DNA from: Candidatus Hydrogenedentota bacterium
Lineage (GTDB): Bacteria > Hydrogenedentota > Hydrogenedentia > Hydrogenedentales > JAEUWI01
Direction: 5' to 3'
Assembly (NCBI GenBank): GCA_016182605.1
Contig: JACPGE010000008.1
Location: forward strand, 62,001 to 126,000
DNA length: 64,000 nucleotides
A program made the position numbers and the translations under genes. Positions 47,231-57,243 of this stretch are shown here, piece by piece (positions within the stretch are counted from its first letter, which is position 1; the number at the start of each line of letters is the position of its first letter). The notes beneath the pieces were generated by a model. That model searched no databases and had not been told where the DNA came from. It saw only the letters and a list, made by a program, of their open reading frames with translations.

Positions 47231-47768
47231 CGTAATCTCCAGTTTCCCTATTGGGGGTGCGGTCCCAGGCCCCCCCTGGGATCGCCGTTTGTACTCGCCC
47301 TTTCCCTCATTCCTTCACTCCGCCCCAACAAGCACAACGCCCGGCGACGCCCCCTTGTCATCTCGTACGCAGTGAGAGATCTCCTCCTCCTCCTCTCCCA
47401 GATGCGATGGCGTTCCGATTGGCACAAGTGCTTCGGGCGGCATCAGGTTCGGACGCGGCGCACAAGACGATCTACCTTTGTGATGGGATACAGGCGTGCA
47501 CTTCGACGTGGAATGCCTACGCTCGGCGAGCGAAGGCCTACTTTGGCAGCGAGCCGGAAAGTAGCACGCTGCTCGCCGAGCGGCGTGATTGGGCTAAGAC
47601 GGCAAAAACCAAGCACCCTTCGTTACTGTCCGCTATTTTCCTTACTGTCCGCCTGAGCCACTCGCCTTCCTGCGGTTTGCCCACGGGTTCAACGTTGAAG
47701 TGCAAGACCTATCCCTGTTTCGCCTGCGCCGCCTGAGAAACCCCAATCTCCCGTTTCGCGATTTCAGA
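47231..47768. repeat. Gap containing dispersed repeats
   Basis: No credible gene. 47357-47387 matches 24061-24091 directly, and 47509-47542 matches 24241-24275 in inverted orientation. Nearby 47546-47590 holds another GCTCGCCGAGCG-type palindromic segment. Confidence 0.7.
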
Positions 47769-49454
47769 TCAAAGCCCGATCAGCGCAATCTCACCCCAGT
47801 AGGCGGCTTCGCAGAACCAGCCGGTGGGCGCGTTCAGAATTTCGGCCTTTATGGTCTGGCCGGCATAGGGGGCGAGATCGACTTCGACGGTCAGCCAGCC
47901 TTCTTGAATGGTCTTCACGCTGACTTCTTTGTTGAGCACTTCTTCGCCGTTGATCTTTACGACGAGTTGCCAGTCGCCGCCGTCGTGGTGGCTGACGGTG
48001 AGGCGCAGCTTGCCTTTGGAGTTCACGGGAATGGCCCCCTCGCGCCAGATCACACAGGGCGTTGCGCCATCATCGGGGTGGGTGACGAGAACCCGTTCGC
48101 GATCCCGGTAAAAGGCGCGGATGCCGGGGTCCATCTCCAGGCCGCAATCTTCGATCTGCCAGCCCGGCGCGAACTCGGCGATCAACTTGTCCATGTCCGG
48201 GCGTCCATTGGAGAGTTCCGCAGGGCGGATGTGCTCTGCAACTTCGGCTTCCGAGTAGGTGCTGTTCGCGACGGGGCCGGGGCTCCAGCTTTGTTCGAGG
48301 GCAAACGGCTTCGGTTTCTCCACCGGGATCACGAGGATTTCTTTGCCGCCTTCCTCCACGATCTTGCCGCCGGCGCGGACGATGGCGTCGCGCGCGAGCT
48401 TTTCGCAGATCGCGATCAAACCGGTGAAGGAATATTCCGTGTGGGAAAAGACGGTCTCCGGTTTCAGGCCCGACGTGAATTTTTCGGGAATGTTCTTTGG
48501 ATCGAGGGAGGTGAAGAGAATGCCGGCGGCACTGGAAGGGTTGCAGTCGGAGTCCTGGCCGCAACGTGTGGCGATCGCCATGGTCTTGTCCGGATCGCGA
48601 TCGCCGTAGAGCAACCCCATGACAATATAGGCGCCGTTGATCTTGGCGTCGATGTTGAAGCTTTTCTTCTTCTCGCCGCAGGAGGCCTTACGGTAGTCGA
48701 GGTTCTCGTTGTACTTCTCCTCGATAAGCTTCCACGCGGCTTCCCAGTCCGACGGGTGGGCCTTCCACCACGCGATGACATCGCGGATGCAGGCCGCGTA
48801 CTGACTGTCCGCGGGAATACACTCCAGCCCGGCAAGCACAATCTTTTCCGGATCGCTCTCGAAGAAGGCCGCCGAATACATGCCGCCCACGAACTGACCG
48901 CCGTAGAGACCATCGCCATAGTTCATGATGCGGCCAAAGGTCTCGCCAAGCGCGATCGGCAGATTGGGCATGCCCGGCGCGATGAGGCCGGCGTAGTCCG
49001 CTTCGATCTGATAGTCGATATCGTCCGCGTGAGTGTTGAATTGCGGGTGGCCGGAGTCGGGCGGGGCGATGCCCTTGCGCAGGTTCTCGCGCCCGGTGGC
49101 GTTGGCGTGCCAAAGCGGGTAGAGGCTCCGGGCGAAATCGATGCCTGCCTGCTTCTGGGAGACCTCCCAGCCGTAGTTTTCGAGAGTCTTGAGGAAGGTC
49201 ATCTCCACATAGAGATCGTCTTGCCAGAATTGATTGACGAATCCGGGCTTCCAGACCGGCAGATCGCTCTCCGGCACGACGCGGCCATTGAACTGAAACT
49301 CGGTGGGCGCGCCAAAGCCGACCCCGGCCATCTGCCCGATCCAGCCCGCCTTCATGCGGCTGAGGTATTCGTCCACCGGCAAGCGGAGGACATTTTCTTG
49401 TGCGGCGGCGGCGCCACAGAGTGCGATGGACAGAGAAAGTACAAACTGCTTCAT
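47769..49454 (-). CDS. Secreted ADP-ribosylglycohydrolase-family protein with C-terminal accessory domain
   Basis: 561 aa. The N-terminus MKQFVLSLSIALCGAAAAQ is a signal peptide. The DraG-like helical domain (about 25-360) has KAGWIGQMAGVGFGAP, FWQDDLYVEMTFL (metal-binding Asp pair), NTHADDIDYQIE and RCGQDSDCNPSSAAG. Residues 450-561 form a beta-sandwich-like accessory domain. DraG enzymes are usually cytoplasmic, so export is notable. GGAGG lies 6 nt before the ATG. Confidence 0.88.
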   Translation of the reverse strand: MKQFVLSLSIALCGAAAAQENVLRLPVDEYLSRMKAGWIGQMAGVGFGAPTEFQFNGRVVPESDLPVWKPGFVNQFWQDDLYVEMTFLKTLENYGWEVSQKQAGIDFARSLYPLWHANATGRENLRKGIAPPDSGHPQFNTHADDIDYQIEADYAGLIAPGMPNLPIALGETFGRIMNYGDGLYGGQFVGGMYSAAFFESDPEKIVLAGLECIPADSQYAACIRDVIAWWKAHPSDWEAAWKLIEEKYNENLDYRKASCGEKKKSFNIDAKINGAYIVMGLLYGDRDPDKTMAIATRCGQDSDCNPSSAAGILFTSLDPKNIPEKFTSGLKPETVFSHTEYSFTGLIAICEKLARDAIVRAGGKIVEEGGKEILVIPVEKPKPFALEQSWSPGPVANSTYSEAEVAEHIRPAELSNGRPDMDKLIAEFAPGWQIEDCGLEMDPGIRAFYRDRERVLVTHPDDGATPCVIWREGAIPVNSKGKLRLTVSHHDGGDWQLVVKINGEEVLNKEVSVKTIQEGWLTVEVDLAPYAGQTIKAEILNAPTGWFCEAAYWGEIALIGL

Positions 49455-49926
49455 GGTAACCTCCGGAATCGCGCTTGGGATCCGCCGTGAAGCCGGCGGG
49501 ATCGATGCGCGGTGAAATAATGGTTCACAGGGCGCATCATTTAATCAGAAAATACGGCCGGGCATCAATGTGGCGCGGGCGATGAGGGACGGCCCGCGTT
49601 GCGGGGCCTTCCATCTTCCGGTAAGTGCTCACGCCAGAATAATAGCGCCCTTGTTGCGATTGGGGTTCGGGGCGCCCACGGCCCGAAGAATGTGACAACA
49701 CGATGAGAGTCTGTCTCCATAGCCGCGTGGCCGGCTGAAGCGTTACCGAAAAACGAGGTTCGCCCTCACGCATAGCAGCGCCCATGAGACACGACAGCAG
49801 AAAAGGCGCGGGCCTTTGGGGGCGCTCTGGGGACCGTGGGAATGAGAGGGCCTGGAAAGTCTTGCCGGCCTCGTCTTCGAAGGGGGACTGAGGGGGGATG
49901 TGGGTACGAACAGGGAGCATCCCGCC
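49455..49926. other. Intergenic region upstream of the ADP-ribosylglycohydrolase gene
   Basis: About 470 nt with no supported gene. 49875-49900 repeats the TTCGAAGGGGG module of 24331. ORFs on the minus strand here look spurious. Confidence 0.5.
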
Positions 49927-51474
49927 CTATTCCCACTCAATCGTGCCGGGCGGCTTGGAGGTGACGTCGTAGAGCACGCGGTTGATGTGCTTCACCTCGT
50001 TGCAGATGCGGTTCGCCACCCGCTGCAAGACCTCGGGGGGAAAGCGGTACCAGTCGGCCGTCATGGCGTCCTCGCTGGTGACCGCGCGCAGGCTGCACAC
50101 TTCTTCGTAGGTGCGTTCGTCGCCCTGCACGCCCACACTCCGCACGGGCAACAGGCACACCAGCGCCTGCCAGATCGCGTCGTAAAGGCCGTGCTTGCGG
50201 ATCTCGTCGATGAAGATCGCGTCGGCCTGGCGCAGGGTGTCGCACCGTTCCTTCGTCACCTCGCCCACGACCCGCACACCGAGGCCCGGCCCCGGGAAAG
50301 GGTGACGGCCCACGACTTCGTTCGGCAGGCCAAGTTCGCGGCCCAGGGCGCGCACTTCGTCTTTGAAGAGTTCGCGGAGCGGCTCCAGCAGGGCCATGTT
50401 CATCTTTTCAGGGAGGCCGCCCACGTTGTGGTGGCTCTTGATCGTGACCGAAGGCCCGCCCGTGGCGGAGACCGATTCGATCACATCCGGGTATAGCGTG
50501 CCCTGCGCGAGAAAGTCCATGTGGCCGAGTTTCGTGGCTTCCTGCTCAAAGACTTCGACAAACAGGTTGCCGATGATCTTGCGCTTGCGCTCGGGCTCCG
50601 TGACGCCCTGGAGCGCGTCCAGAAACAGCTTCTCCGCATCGACATAGACCAAATTGATGTGGAAGTGATCGCGGAAGACGCGCTGTACGAGTTCGTCTTC
50701 GCCCAGGCGCAAAAGGCCGTTGTTCACGAAGACACACGTGAGCTGATCGCCGATGGCCTTGTGGATCAGCGCCGCCGCAACGGAACTGTCGACGCCGCCG
50801 CTCAGACCGCAAAGCACCTTCTTCTTGCCGACCGCAGCGCGGATCTCGTCAACCGCCTGGTCCACGAAATTGTGCATGGTCCAGGAATCTTTGCACCCGC
50901 ACACCTCGTGCACGAAGTTGTTGAGCATCTTCGTGCCTTCCACGGTGTGGATCACCTCGGGGTGGAATTGCACGCCGAAGCAGCGGCGCTTCGCGTCGGC
51001 GATGGCCGCGTAGGGCGAGTGCTCGGTGGTGCCGATCACCTCGAAGCCCGGGGGCAGTTCCGTGATGCGGTCGCCGTGGCTCATCCACACCTGGGTCTTG
51101 GGCGCAATGTGCTTGAGGAAGCCCTTGCTGTCGCCGTGCTCCAGATGGGCGAGGCCGTATTCCCGCGCGGTGGCGCGCTCCACCTTGCCGCCCAGCATGT
51201 CGGCGAAGAGCTGCACCCCGTAACAGATGCCCAGGATCGGCACGCCAAGATCGTAAACGGCGGGATCGGGCTTCGGCGCGCCCGCGGCATGGACGCCCGC
51301 CGGGCCGCCGCTGAAGATGATGCCCGCGGGCTGGTGCGCGCGCAACTCTTCCGCAGGAATGTTGTAGGGGAGGATGAGGCTGTATACATTCGCCTCACGA
51401 ACCCGGCGCGCGATCAGCTTGCTGTACTGGGCCCCAAAGTCCAGCACCACGATGGGTTGACCTGCTCCTTGCAT
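49927..51474 (-). CDS. guaA: GMP synthase (glutamine-hydrolysing)
   Basis: 515 aa. N-terminal class I glutamine amidotransferase with nucleophile Cys in [13 protein letters not shown], then the ATP-PPase domain with P-loop [16 protein letters not shown], and the C-terminal dimerisation domain ending [18 protein letters not shown]. It makes GMP from XMP. ATG 51474 gives the family N-terminus; the frame to 51537 is longer than needed. Follows guaB by 80 nt. Confidence 0.97.
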   Translation of the reverse strand: MQGAGQPIVVLDFGAQYSKLIARRVREANVYSLILPYNIPAEELRAHQPAGIIFSGGPAGVHAAGAPKPDPAVYDLGVPILGICYGVQLFADMLGGKVERATAREYGLAHLEHGDSKGFLKHIAPKTQVWMSHGDRITELPPGFEVIGTTEHSPYAAIADAKRRCFGVQFHPEVIHTVEGTKMLNNFVHEVCGCKDSWTMHNFVDQAVDEIRAAVGKKKVLCGLSGGVDSSVAAALIHKAIGDQLTCVFVNNGLLRLGEDELVQRVFRDHFHINLVYVDAEKLFLDALQGVTEPERKRKIIGNLFVEVFEQEATKLGHMDFLAQGTLYPDVIESVSATGGPSVTIKSHHNVGGLPEKMNMALLEPLRELFKDEVRALGRELGLPNEVVGRHPFPGPGLGVRVVGEVTKERCDTLRQADAIFIDEIRKHGLYDAIWQALVCLLPVRSVGVQGDERTYEEVCSLRAVTSEDAMTADWYRFPPEVLQRVANRICNEVKHINRVLYDVTSKPPGTIEWE

Positions 51475-51554
51475 CTTTCTGTTCACCCTCGCCGCCCTGC
51501 TCCGGAGACGCCTCTCCCGCCAGGGGAGGGAAGTCACCCGTATGGGGCTTCTCG

Positions 51555-53027
51555 TTAGTGGGGGATCTGGTAGTTGGGCGCGTCTTCTGTGATCGTCACA
51601 TCGTGCGGGTGGCTCTCGCGCAGTCCGGCCGACGTGATCTGAATGAACTTGGTCCGGGTCTGCAGCGCGGCAATGTCCGGGCAGCCGCAGTAGCCCATGG
51701 CCGCGCGCAGGCCGCCCATGAGCTGGTGCACATAATCCGCCAGATAGCCGCGGTAGGGCACGCGCGCTTCGATGCCTTCCGGCACCAGCTTCTGCGGCTC
51801 CACATCGAACTGCATGTAGCGGGTCTGGCTGCCCTTCTGCATGGCCTTGATGGATCCCATGCCCCGAACCACCTTGTAGGTGCGGCCTTCATACAACAGC
51901 TTCTCGCCCGGGCTCTCTTCCGTGCCGGCAAAGAGGCTGCCTATCATCACACTGTCCGCGCCGCCCGCGATCGCCTTGGCGATGTCGCCGGAATACTTGA
52001 TGCCGCCATCGGCAATCACCGGAATACCGCTGGCCTTGCACGCCGCGACCACGTTCATAATGGCCGTGAGCTGCGGCACGCCCACCCCTGCAACAACGCG
52101 CGTGGTGCAGATGGAGCCGGGGCCCACGCCCACTTTGATGGCGTCCACACCGGCGGCAATGAGGTCTTCCGCGCCACACATGGTCACCACATTGCCCGCA
52201 ATAATCTGTGCCTGCGGGAAGGCCTCCTTCACCTCGCGCACGGTCTGCGCCACCATCACCGAGTGGCCGTGGGCGCTGTCGATCACGAGCAGGTCCGCCC
52301 CGGCGGCAAGCAGCGCCTGGACGCGATCGAGTTCCGCGGGCCCGACGCCGATGGCCGCCGCCACGCGCAGGCGCGATCGATCGTCGACGCAGCGGTTTGG
52401 AAAGTCTTTCGCCTTCTTGATGTCCTTGATGGTGAGCAGCCCCTGGAGGCGCCCTTCCCCGTCAATGATGGGCAGCTTCTCGATCCGGTGCTTGTGCATC
52501 AGCTTCTTGGCTTCGTCATACGTGGCGCCCGGGGCCATGGTCACCAGCCGCTCTTTGGGCGTCATCACCGTGTGAATCGGCTGGTCAAAATCTTCTTCGA
52601 AGCGCAGGTCGCGGTTCGTGAGTATCCCCACGAGAAGGCCCTTCGCATCGGTAATCGGCACCCCCGAAACGTGGTACTTGCCCATCAGGGCGTCCGCATC
52701 CGCCAGGCTTCTGTCCGGCTGGAGCGTGAAAGGATCGGTAATGATCCCCGCCTGGGAGCGCTTGACCTTGTCCACCTCCGCGGCCTGATCCTCGATCGTG
52801 AGGTTCTTGTGAATGACGCCGATACCCCCCTCCTGCGCAATCGCAATGGCCAGCCGCGACTCGGTCACGGTGTCCATGGCGGCGCTCATGAGCGGGATAT
52901 TGAGGTCGATGCTGCGCGTCAGGCGCGTGCGCAGGGAGACATCCCGGGGGAGAACGTCCGAGCGTGCCGGTTCGAGGAGCACGTCGTCGAAGGAGAGACC
53001 TTTCGAGATCCGATCAGCGGGTGTCAT
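51555..53027 (-). CDS. guaB: Inosine-5'-monophosphate dehydrogenase
   Basis: 490 aa. TIM barrel interrupted by two CBS domains (about 95-210). Catalytic loop [15 protein letters not shown] carries the active-site Cys, and the flap holds [16 protein letters not shown]. It converts IMP to XMP, so guaB-guaA form a complete GMP branch. Start 53027 matches the family N-terminus and precedes a longer unsupported frame to 53135. Confidence 0.97.
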   Translation of the reverse strand: MTPADRISKGLSFDDVLLEPARSDVLPRDVSLRTRLTRSIDLNIPLMSAAMDTVTESRLAIAIAQEGGIGVIHKNLTIEDQAAEVDKVKRSQAGIITDPFTLQPDRSLADADALMGKYHVSGVPITDAKGLLVGILTNRDLRFEEDFDQPIHTVMTPKERLVTMAPGATYDEAKKLMHKHRIEKLPIIDGEGRLQGLLTIKDIKKAKDFPNRCVDDRSRLRVAAAIGVGPAELDRVQALLAAGADLLVIDSAHGHSVMVAQTVREVKEAFPQAQIIAGNVVTMCGAEDLIAAGVDAIKVGVGPGSICTTRVVAGVGVPQLTAIMNVVAACKASGIPVIADGGIKYSGDIAKAIAGGADSVMIGSLFAGTEESPGEKLLYEGRTYKVVRGMGSIKAMQKGSQTRYMQFDVEPQKLVPEGIEARVPYRGYLADYVHQLMGGLRAAMGYCGCPDIAALQTRTKFIQITSAGLRESHPHDVTITEDAPNYQIPH

Positions 53028-53154
53028 CGCAGGTTCCAGAACGGTTGGGGTTGATCCGAGGGCGGTCCCGGAACGAGGCAGGCTCCGAGGGACATAGTAT
53101 ACGGAATTGCGGCCGGGGAAGCAAAAAGGGGCCACTTTGGGTTCTCCAACCGGA

Positions 53155-53184
53155 TTGCGGACAATATAGCCCCCTTGCTATACT
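53155..53184 (+). promoter_or_regulatory. Sigma-70 promoter with extended -10, upstream of yebC
   Basis: TTGCGG (53155-53160), 18-nt spacer, TGC-TATACT (-10 at 53179-53184). The leader is about 55 nt and contains AGGAG before the ATG at 53247. Confidence 0.6.
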
Positions 53185-53246
53185 TAGAGCTCTGGAATGG
53201 GCCTATTTTAAGTTATTCGCACCTTGTTTTTTAGGAGTGTACAGGC

Positions 53247-53999
53247 ATGTCAGGTCACAGTAAGTGGAGTACCATCAAGCGGAAGAAGGGCGCCCTTGAC
53301 GCCAAGCGCGGCAAGGTCTTCTCCAAGCTCGCCAAGGAAATCACGGTCGCGGCCCGCCTCGGCGGGGGGGATCCCCTGATGAATCCCCGGCTCCGCACGG
53401 TCCTGCTCGCGGCACGGGCCGAGAACATGCCCAAGGACAACGTCGAGCGCGCCATCAAGAAGGGCACCGGCGAAATCGAGGGCGTGAACTACGAAGAGCA
53501 GCGCTACGAGTGCTACGGCCCCTCCGGCGTCGGCATCATCGTCGACACCCTCACCGACAACAAGAACCGCACCGTCTCCGAAGTGCGCCACACCGTGAGC
53601 AAGCACGGCGGCAGCATGGCGGAAGCCAACGCCGTCATGTGGAACTTCTCCTCCAAGGGCCGCATCACCGTGGACAAGGCGGGCCTGACGGACGACGAGA
53701 TCTTCGAAAAGGCCAGCGAAGCCGGCGCGGAAGATGTGGACATGGAAGGCGACATGTACGAGATCATCACCGAACTCGGCGATCTCCATGCCGTGGCCGC
53801 CGCCCTCGAAGCCATGAAGATCACGCCCAAAGAGGCCAAGCCCACCCTTATTCCCAAGACGACTATCGAGGTCGAAGGCAAGGCCCTCTCCGCCATGCTC
53901 AAGATCATCGAGACCCTGGAAGACAACGACGATATCCAGGACGTCTACACCAACATCGAATTCAGCGAAGAGGCCCTCGAAGCCGTCATGGCCGACTAA
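53247..53999 (+). CDS. yebC: YebC/PmpR-family regulatory protein
   Basis: 250 aa. Typical N-terminus MSGHSKWSTIKRKKGALDAK, with ARAENMPKDNVERAIKKGTG and ANAVMWNFSSKG. The family binds DNA as a transcription regulator or helps ribosomes at proline stretches. It neighbours ruvC, the usual place for yebC. AGGAG is 8-9 nt upstream. Confidence 0.95.
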   Translation: MSGHSKWSTIKRKKGALDAKRGKVFSKLAKEITVAARLGGGDPLMNPRLRTVLLAARAENMPKDNVERAIKKGTGEIEGVNYEEQRYECYGPSGVGIIVDTLTDNKNRTVSEVRHTVSKHGGSMAEANAVMWNFSSKGRITVDKAGLTDDEIFEKASEAGAEDVDMEGDMYEIITELGDLHAVAAALEAMKITPKEAKPTLIPKTTIEVEGKALSAMLKIIETLEDNDDIQDVYTNIEFSEEALEAVMAD

Positions 54000-54022
54000 G
54001 CCGCATTTGCAGTATCGACGCT

Positions 54023-54099
54023 CGTTTCCACGGTCCTCCGTGGGAACGCCCAGCCCGCTGCGAATTCAGTATGCGTTCCCACGGCGGTCCGTGGAAACG
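54023..54099. repeat. 27-bp inverted REP pair after yebC, possible terminator
   Basis: CGTTTCCACGG... (54023-54049) and its reverse complement (54073-54099) agree at 25 of 27 positions with a 23-nt loop. Each half is palindromic around CCACGG/CCGTGG. A TTTTTT run at 54105-54110 could let it terminate yebC transcripts. Confidence 0.7.
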
Positions 54100-54110
54100 G
54101 GTGATTTTTT

Positions 54111-54175
54111 ATAGGACCTATGTCTTATAGGTCCTATATGCCCCATTCGCCCTATATGCCCTATGCCCTCTCCAC
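54111..54175. repeat. 11-bp perfect inverted repeat and CCTATATGCC-type short repeats
   Basis: ATAGGACCTAT (54111-54121), five-nt loop, ATAGGTCCTAT (54127-54137), then repeated TATGCCC / CCTATATGCC units before the ruvC ribosome-binding site. Confidence 0.7.
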
Positions 54176-54190
54176 CTCCCAGGAGCCCCC

Positions 54191-54670
54191 ATGCGCGTAT
54201 TGGGTTTCGACCCCGGAACCGCCACCACCGGCTACGGTGTCGTTGAAAACGCCGGCAGCCGCCTCCTCTACGTGGCCCACGGCACCATCGCCACGCCCGC
54301 CCACACCGCCTTCGAAACGCGCCTCCTCCACATCCACACCGAGGCACGGCGCCTTATCCATGAATACGCCCCCGCCGCCATCGCCATCGAAAAACTCTTC
54401 TTCAAGCAAAACGTCACCACCGGCATCTCCGTCGCCCAGGCCCGCGGCGTCCTCGCCCTCGCGGCCGCGCAGGAAGGCCTGCCCATCTACGAATTCGCCC
54501 CCACCGAAGTAAAGACCGCCGTCACCGGTTACGGCAAGGCCGACAAACGCCAGGTGCAGGACATGATCAAGATCCTCCTCAACCTGGAAAAAGCGCCCCG
54601 CCCCGACGACGCCGCCGACGCCCTCGCCCTCGCCATCTGCGCGATTCACGCCATTCCCCGCACGCGCTGA
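54191..54670 (+). CDS. ruvC: Holliday-junction resolvase RuvC
   Basis: 159 aa. The catalytic acidic residues sit in RVLGFDPGTATTGYG (Asp7), AIAIEKLFF (Glu) and RPDDAADALALAIC (Asp pair). It resolves Holliday junctions with RuvAB, which are not in the window. AGGAG is 6 nt upstream of ATG 54191. Confidence 0.96.
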   Translation: MRVLGFDPGTATTGYGVVENAGSRLLYVAHGTIATPAHTAFETRLLHIHTEARRLIHEYAPAAIAIEKLFFKQNVTTGISVAQARGVLALAAAQEGLPIYEFAPTEVKTAVTGYGKADKRQVQDMIKILLNLEKAPRPDDAADALALAICAIHAIPRTR

Positions 54671-54730
54671 GTGGGGGAGTTGCGATTCAGGGTCTCATGG
54701 TGCGCCCAGGTGGCGGAACGCCCGGCGCCG

Positions 54731-55507
54731 TTACGCGTACGGCCAGTCCTCGATGGCGCGGTTCTCGTGCAGCTCGCCGCAGGCACCCATGAGCAAAGTA
54801 ATCGCACAAAGAATCCACAACTGTGCCGCGAGCACCGGCCAGACGTAGAAAAAGTTCACAGTTGCGGCGTGGGTAAATCCCAGCAGCATGCCCGTACTCC
54901 AGTAACCAGCGATAAAAAATGCCGGAAAGGGAAGGAACGCGAGGGGTATCGCGCGTGCCGATTTCATCAAGAGCGCTTGCGTTGGGCGGCTTTCGTTGCT
55001 ATTGGTCTGTGCGCGGTCCACGAAGTCCTGCAAGGGCTGCCACGCAATGAAGAGGCAGAAGAGCCAAGCGAAGAAGAATATCAGCAAGGGCGTTACTTCA
55101 ATTGCCCGTGTCAGTGGATTGATGTTGCACCACAGCACTGCTGTGCCCACGCCGATGCCCATCAGGAGGAAGCTGGCCACGGTGGACAACGCCACATACG
55201 CCGGTGCCACGCGGACGGCAAAACGCGCGCGGGATTCTCCCGGCCGTACTGCCGCGCGGCGCCTGAAGGCCAATTCAAGCCGCTCCCGCGGCGTGATCGA
55301 CGCCTGAAGGGACGCACGGAGTTCCGCAGGGTCGCCCAACCGCGACCAGGCCCGTGCGCAGGCCGCATCGTTTCCGCCTTCCTCCTCCGCCAAGGCGAAG
55401 AAGTGGGCCCACAACTCGCGGCGCATCGTATTCTTCCGGAGGAGCGATGCGTTGATGGGGTGGACGATGGCCTCGATGGGTTGCTTGTAAGGTTCCACGG
55501 CACTCAT
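54731..55507 (-). CDS. Membrane protein with HAAS-like N-terminus, partner of PadR regulator
   Basis: 258 aa. Residues 20-70 form a HAAS-like helical domain (ELWAHFFALAEEEGGND, LGDPAELRASL). Four to five hydrophobic segments follow from about 105. It overlaps the PadR gene (ATGA). HAAS proteins encoded with PadR regulators are widespread; the PadR protein often senses envelope state or a drug through them. The in-frame start at 55555 lies within padR. Confidence 0.8.
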   Translation of the reverse strand: MSAVEPYKQPIEAIVHPINASLLRKNTMRRELWAHFFALAEEEGGNDAACARAWSRLGDPAELRASLQASITPRERLELAFRRRAAVRPGESRARFAVRVAPAYVALSTVASFLLMGIGVGTAVLWCNINPLTRAIEVTPLLIFFFAWLFCLFIAWQPLQDFVDRAQTNSNESRPTQALLMKSARAIPLAFLPFPAFFIAGYWSTGMLLGFTHAATVNFFYVWPVLAAQLWILCAITLLMGACGELHENRAIEDWPYA

Positions 55508-55848
55508 GTTGCGCCCTCCAGCATGGGTCCCACGGTGGATACAAACAGTTTCCATTGCGTGCGCCGCGCCGCCAGATCGCGCGTGCCCTTGGCGGTGAGC
55601 CTGTAAAGCCGCCGCTTCGGACCCTTGCGCGGCGCGTCGTCCTTTTCCCAGCGCGTGGCCAGCATGCCTTTTTGCTCCAGCCGGTACAGCACGGGATAAA
55701 GCGCGCCTTCCCGCATGTGAAAGACGCCCCGCGCTTCCGCGTTCAGCCGCTGCATCACCTCGTAGCCGTGCGCTTCGCCCGCTTCCAGCGTGGCCAGCAC
55801 CAGGCCCTCCAGGTGACCCCGCAGCATATCTCCAGACAGGGGGTTCAT
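55504..55848 (-). CDS. PadR-family transcriptional regulator
   Basis: 114 aa. Winged helix with LEGLVLATLEAGEAHGYEVM, then the wing GALYPVLYRLEQKGMLATRW and RRLYRLTAKGTRDLAARR. Start 55848 follows a leaderless promoter; the longer frame to 55998 has no support. Regulates itself and the coupled membrane gene, by analogy with other PadR-HAAS pairs. Confidence 0.92.
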   Translation of the reverse strand: MNPLSGDMLRGHLEGLVLATLEAGEAHGYEVMQRLNAEARGVFHMREGALYPVLYRLEQKGMLATRWEKDDAPRKGPKRRLYRLTAKGTRDLAARRTQWKLFVSTVGPMLEGAT

Positions 55849-55854
55849 GCCTCT

Positions 55855-55883
55855 ATTTAAGCACACTGAGTAGTTGCTGTCAA
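55855..55883 (-). promoter_or_regulatory. Consensus promoter, leaderless padR
   Basis: On the minus strand: TTGACA (55883-55878), 17-nt spacer, TTAAAT (55860-55855). The ATG comes 6 nt later. Confidence 0.75.
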
Positions 55884-56040
55884 GAGGGGTCGGCGCCCGA
55901 TCTTCTGATGGAGATCCCCGGGATGGTGCCGCCTGGGAGCGCCATCCTCGCCTGGGATCGCCGAGTTGCACTCGGCCCGCCACCACGCGCATCCACACCC
56001 CTACGCCCGGCCAATATTCCGAAATCGTGGATACCCCCGC

Positions 56041-56979
56041 TCACTTCGCGCCCGGCGCTTTGACGGCGCCCAACGCCACATCCCGATCCGCGGGGCCTTC
56101 GTAGGTCTGCACAAAGTAGGGCTCGGCGTCCGATTCCGCGGAGAGTTCGATCGTGACGGCGTCGCGCGTGAGGATACCCCTCGCGTTCAGCCTCCCCGCA
56201 GCGTCTGTCTGCGCGCACAGCCGATGGACTTCCTTGCCATCTGTATCGCGAACAGTAAGCACATACTCTGCATGGGCGAGGACGCGCCCGCCGCTGCCGG
56301 TCAGCGTCGCGGAAATGGCGCCCGGCTTGCGCAGGGTCAGGGTGATCTCCGGCACTTCCTGGCCGCCTTTCACGGTGAAATGGGGCGACGCCGTCCACGT
56401 GTAGGAATCCTTCGAGGCGCTGACCCACACCTCATGGCCCGGCTTGGCCCACCACGTATGGCGCCCCGATCCTCCCGTCCGCGAGGAGATGCTCAGCGCG
56501 CCAAAGTCCCCATCGTATTCCGGAGTCCTGCGCGAGAGCCGGAGCTCCGCCCCGGAGACGGCCTTTCCCTCAGCGTTTACCACCCGCACATCGACGCGCA
56601 CGGGATCAATCATCGCCAAGGACTCGATCTCAACCGCATCCCCGGCGGCCTCCACGGAGATTTCCTGCTCCGCCCCATCGCGCGCACGATCCCAATGGTC
56701 ATACCAGAACGGGGCATAGCTGGGGGTCAGCACATACCTGCCCGCCTCGGGAAGCGCCAGGGAGAATTGCGCTGCCCCCTCCTTCGACAAGGCCTGGGCC
56801 GTCCAAGCACCCGTGGCGGCATGCCGCGCATGCACCCAGGCCTCCATGGGAATCGGCTGCTGCGATTCCGCCCCCACAATCGCGCCCGTCACGACGATAG
56901 CTTCGGCCGCAGACAGCGCGGGGAAGAGCGCGGCAACTGCCAGCGCAGCGAGCTGGGATCGAATCAGGGTCGTGTTCAT
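56041..56979 (-). CDS. Secreted protein with carboxypeptidase-regulatory-like modules
   Basis: 312 aa. Signal peptide about 1-27 (LAALAVAALFPALSAAEA). At least three Ig-like repeats are visible: VTGAIVGAESQQPIP, VRVVNAEGKAVSGAELRLSR and ISATLTGSGGRVLAHAEYVL. They resemble the extracytoplasmic part of the sigma fusion at 1-3030. AAAGG is 6 nt before ATG 56979; the GTG at 57003 is less likely. No catalytic motif seen. Confidence 0.78.
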   Translation of the reverse strand: MNTTLIRSQLAALAVAALFPALSAAEAIVVTGAIVGAESQQPIPMEAWVHARHAATGAWTAQALSKEGAAQFSLALPEAGRYVLTPSYAPFWYDHWDRARDGAEQEISVEAAGDAVEIESLAMIDPVRVDVRVVNAEGKAVSGAELRLSRRTPEYDGDFGALSISSRTGGSGRHTWWAKPGHEVWVSASKDSYTWTASPHFTVKGGQEVPEITLTLRKPGAISATLTGSGGRVLAHAEYVLTVRDTDGKEVHRLCAQTDAAGRLNARGILTRDAVTIELSAESDAEPYFVQTYEGPADRDVALGAVKAPGAK

Positions 56980-57013
56980 GGCCGGCCTTTCGCGCGTGTT
57001 CACTGGACAAGCA

Positions 57014-57064
57014 GTACTACAGTAGTACCCCTGTCATGATACGCGCCACAGCCGCTGCCGTCAA
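57014..57064 (-). promoter_or_regulatory. Promoter and palindromic operator of the secreted-protein gene
   Basis: Minus strand TTGACG (57064-57059), 17-nt spacer, TATCAT (57041-57036), then the perfect palindrome GTACTACAGTAGTAC (57028-57014) covering the expected start site. It has the shape of a BlaI/MecI-type operator; no such regulator is in the window. Confidence 0.75.
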
Positions 57065-57100
57065 TCTCCATCCGCCAACGTATCCGCCCGCGCCCCGCCC

Positions 57101-57155
57101 TCAGATCTCCAGCGTGGATATCGCGATCCCGCCGCCGAAGCACACGGTCACGTCC
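57101..57155 (-). pseudogene. Duplicated 3' stub of surE
   Basis: It encodes the last 17 residues of SurE (DVTVCFGGGIAISTLEI) and the stop, and is nearly identical in DNA to 59431-59485. Similarity continues on the far side of the stop through the promoter region, giving paired blocks 57014-57155 and 59344-59485. Confidence 0.85.
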
Positions 57156-57243
57156 CACACCGCATTGACGGGGCCCAGCAATTTGATTGAGTGGGTCGAA
57201 TGAACGAAATAATCTCCTGGCGCAACATTCCGGGATCATGATC

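Noticed and set aside
47700..49490. 596-codon plus-strand frame
   Set aside because: Antisense to the ADP-ribosylglycohydrolase gene, whose motifs are unambiguous.
51558..53054. 498-codon plus-strand frame
   Set aside because: Antisense to guaB.
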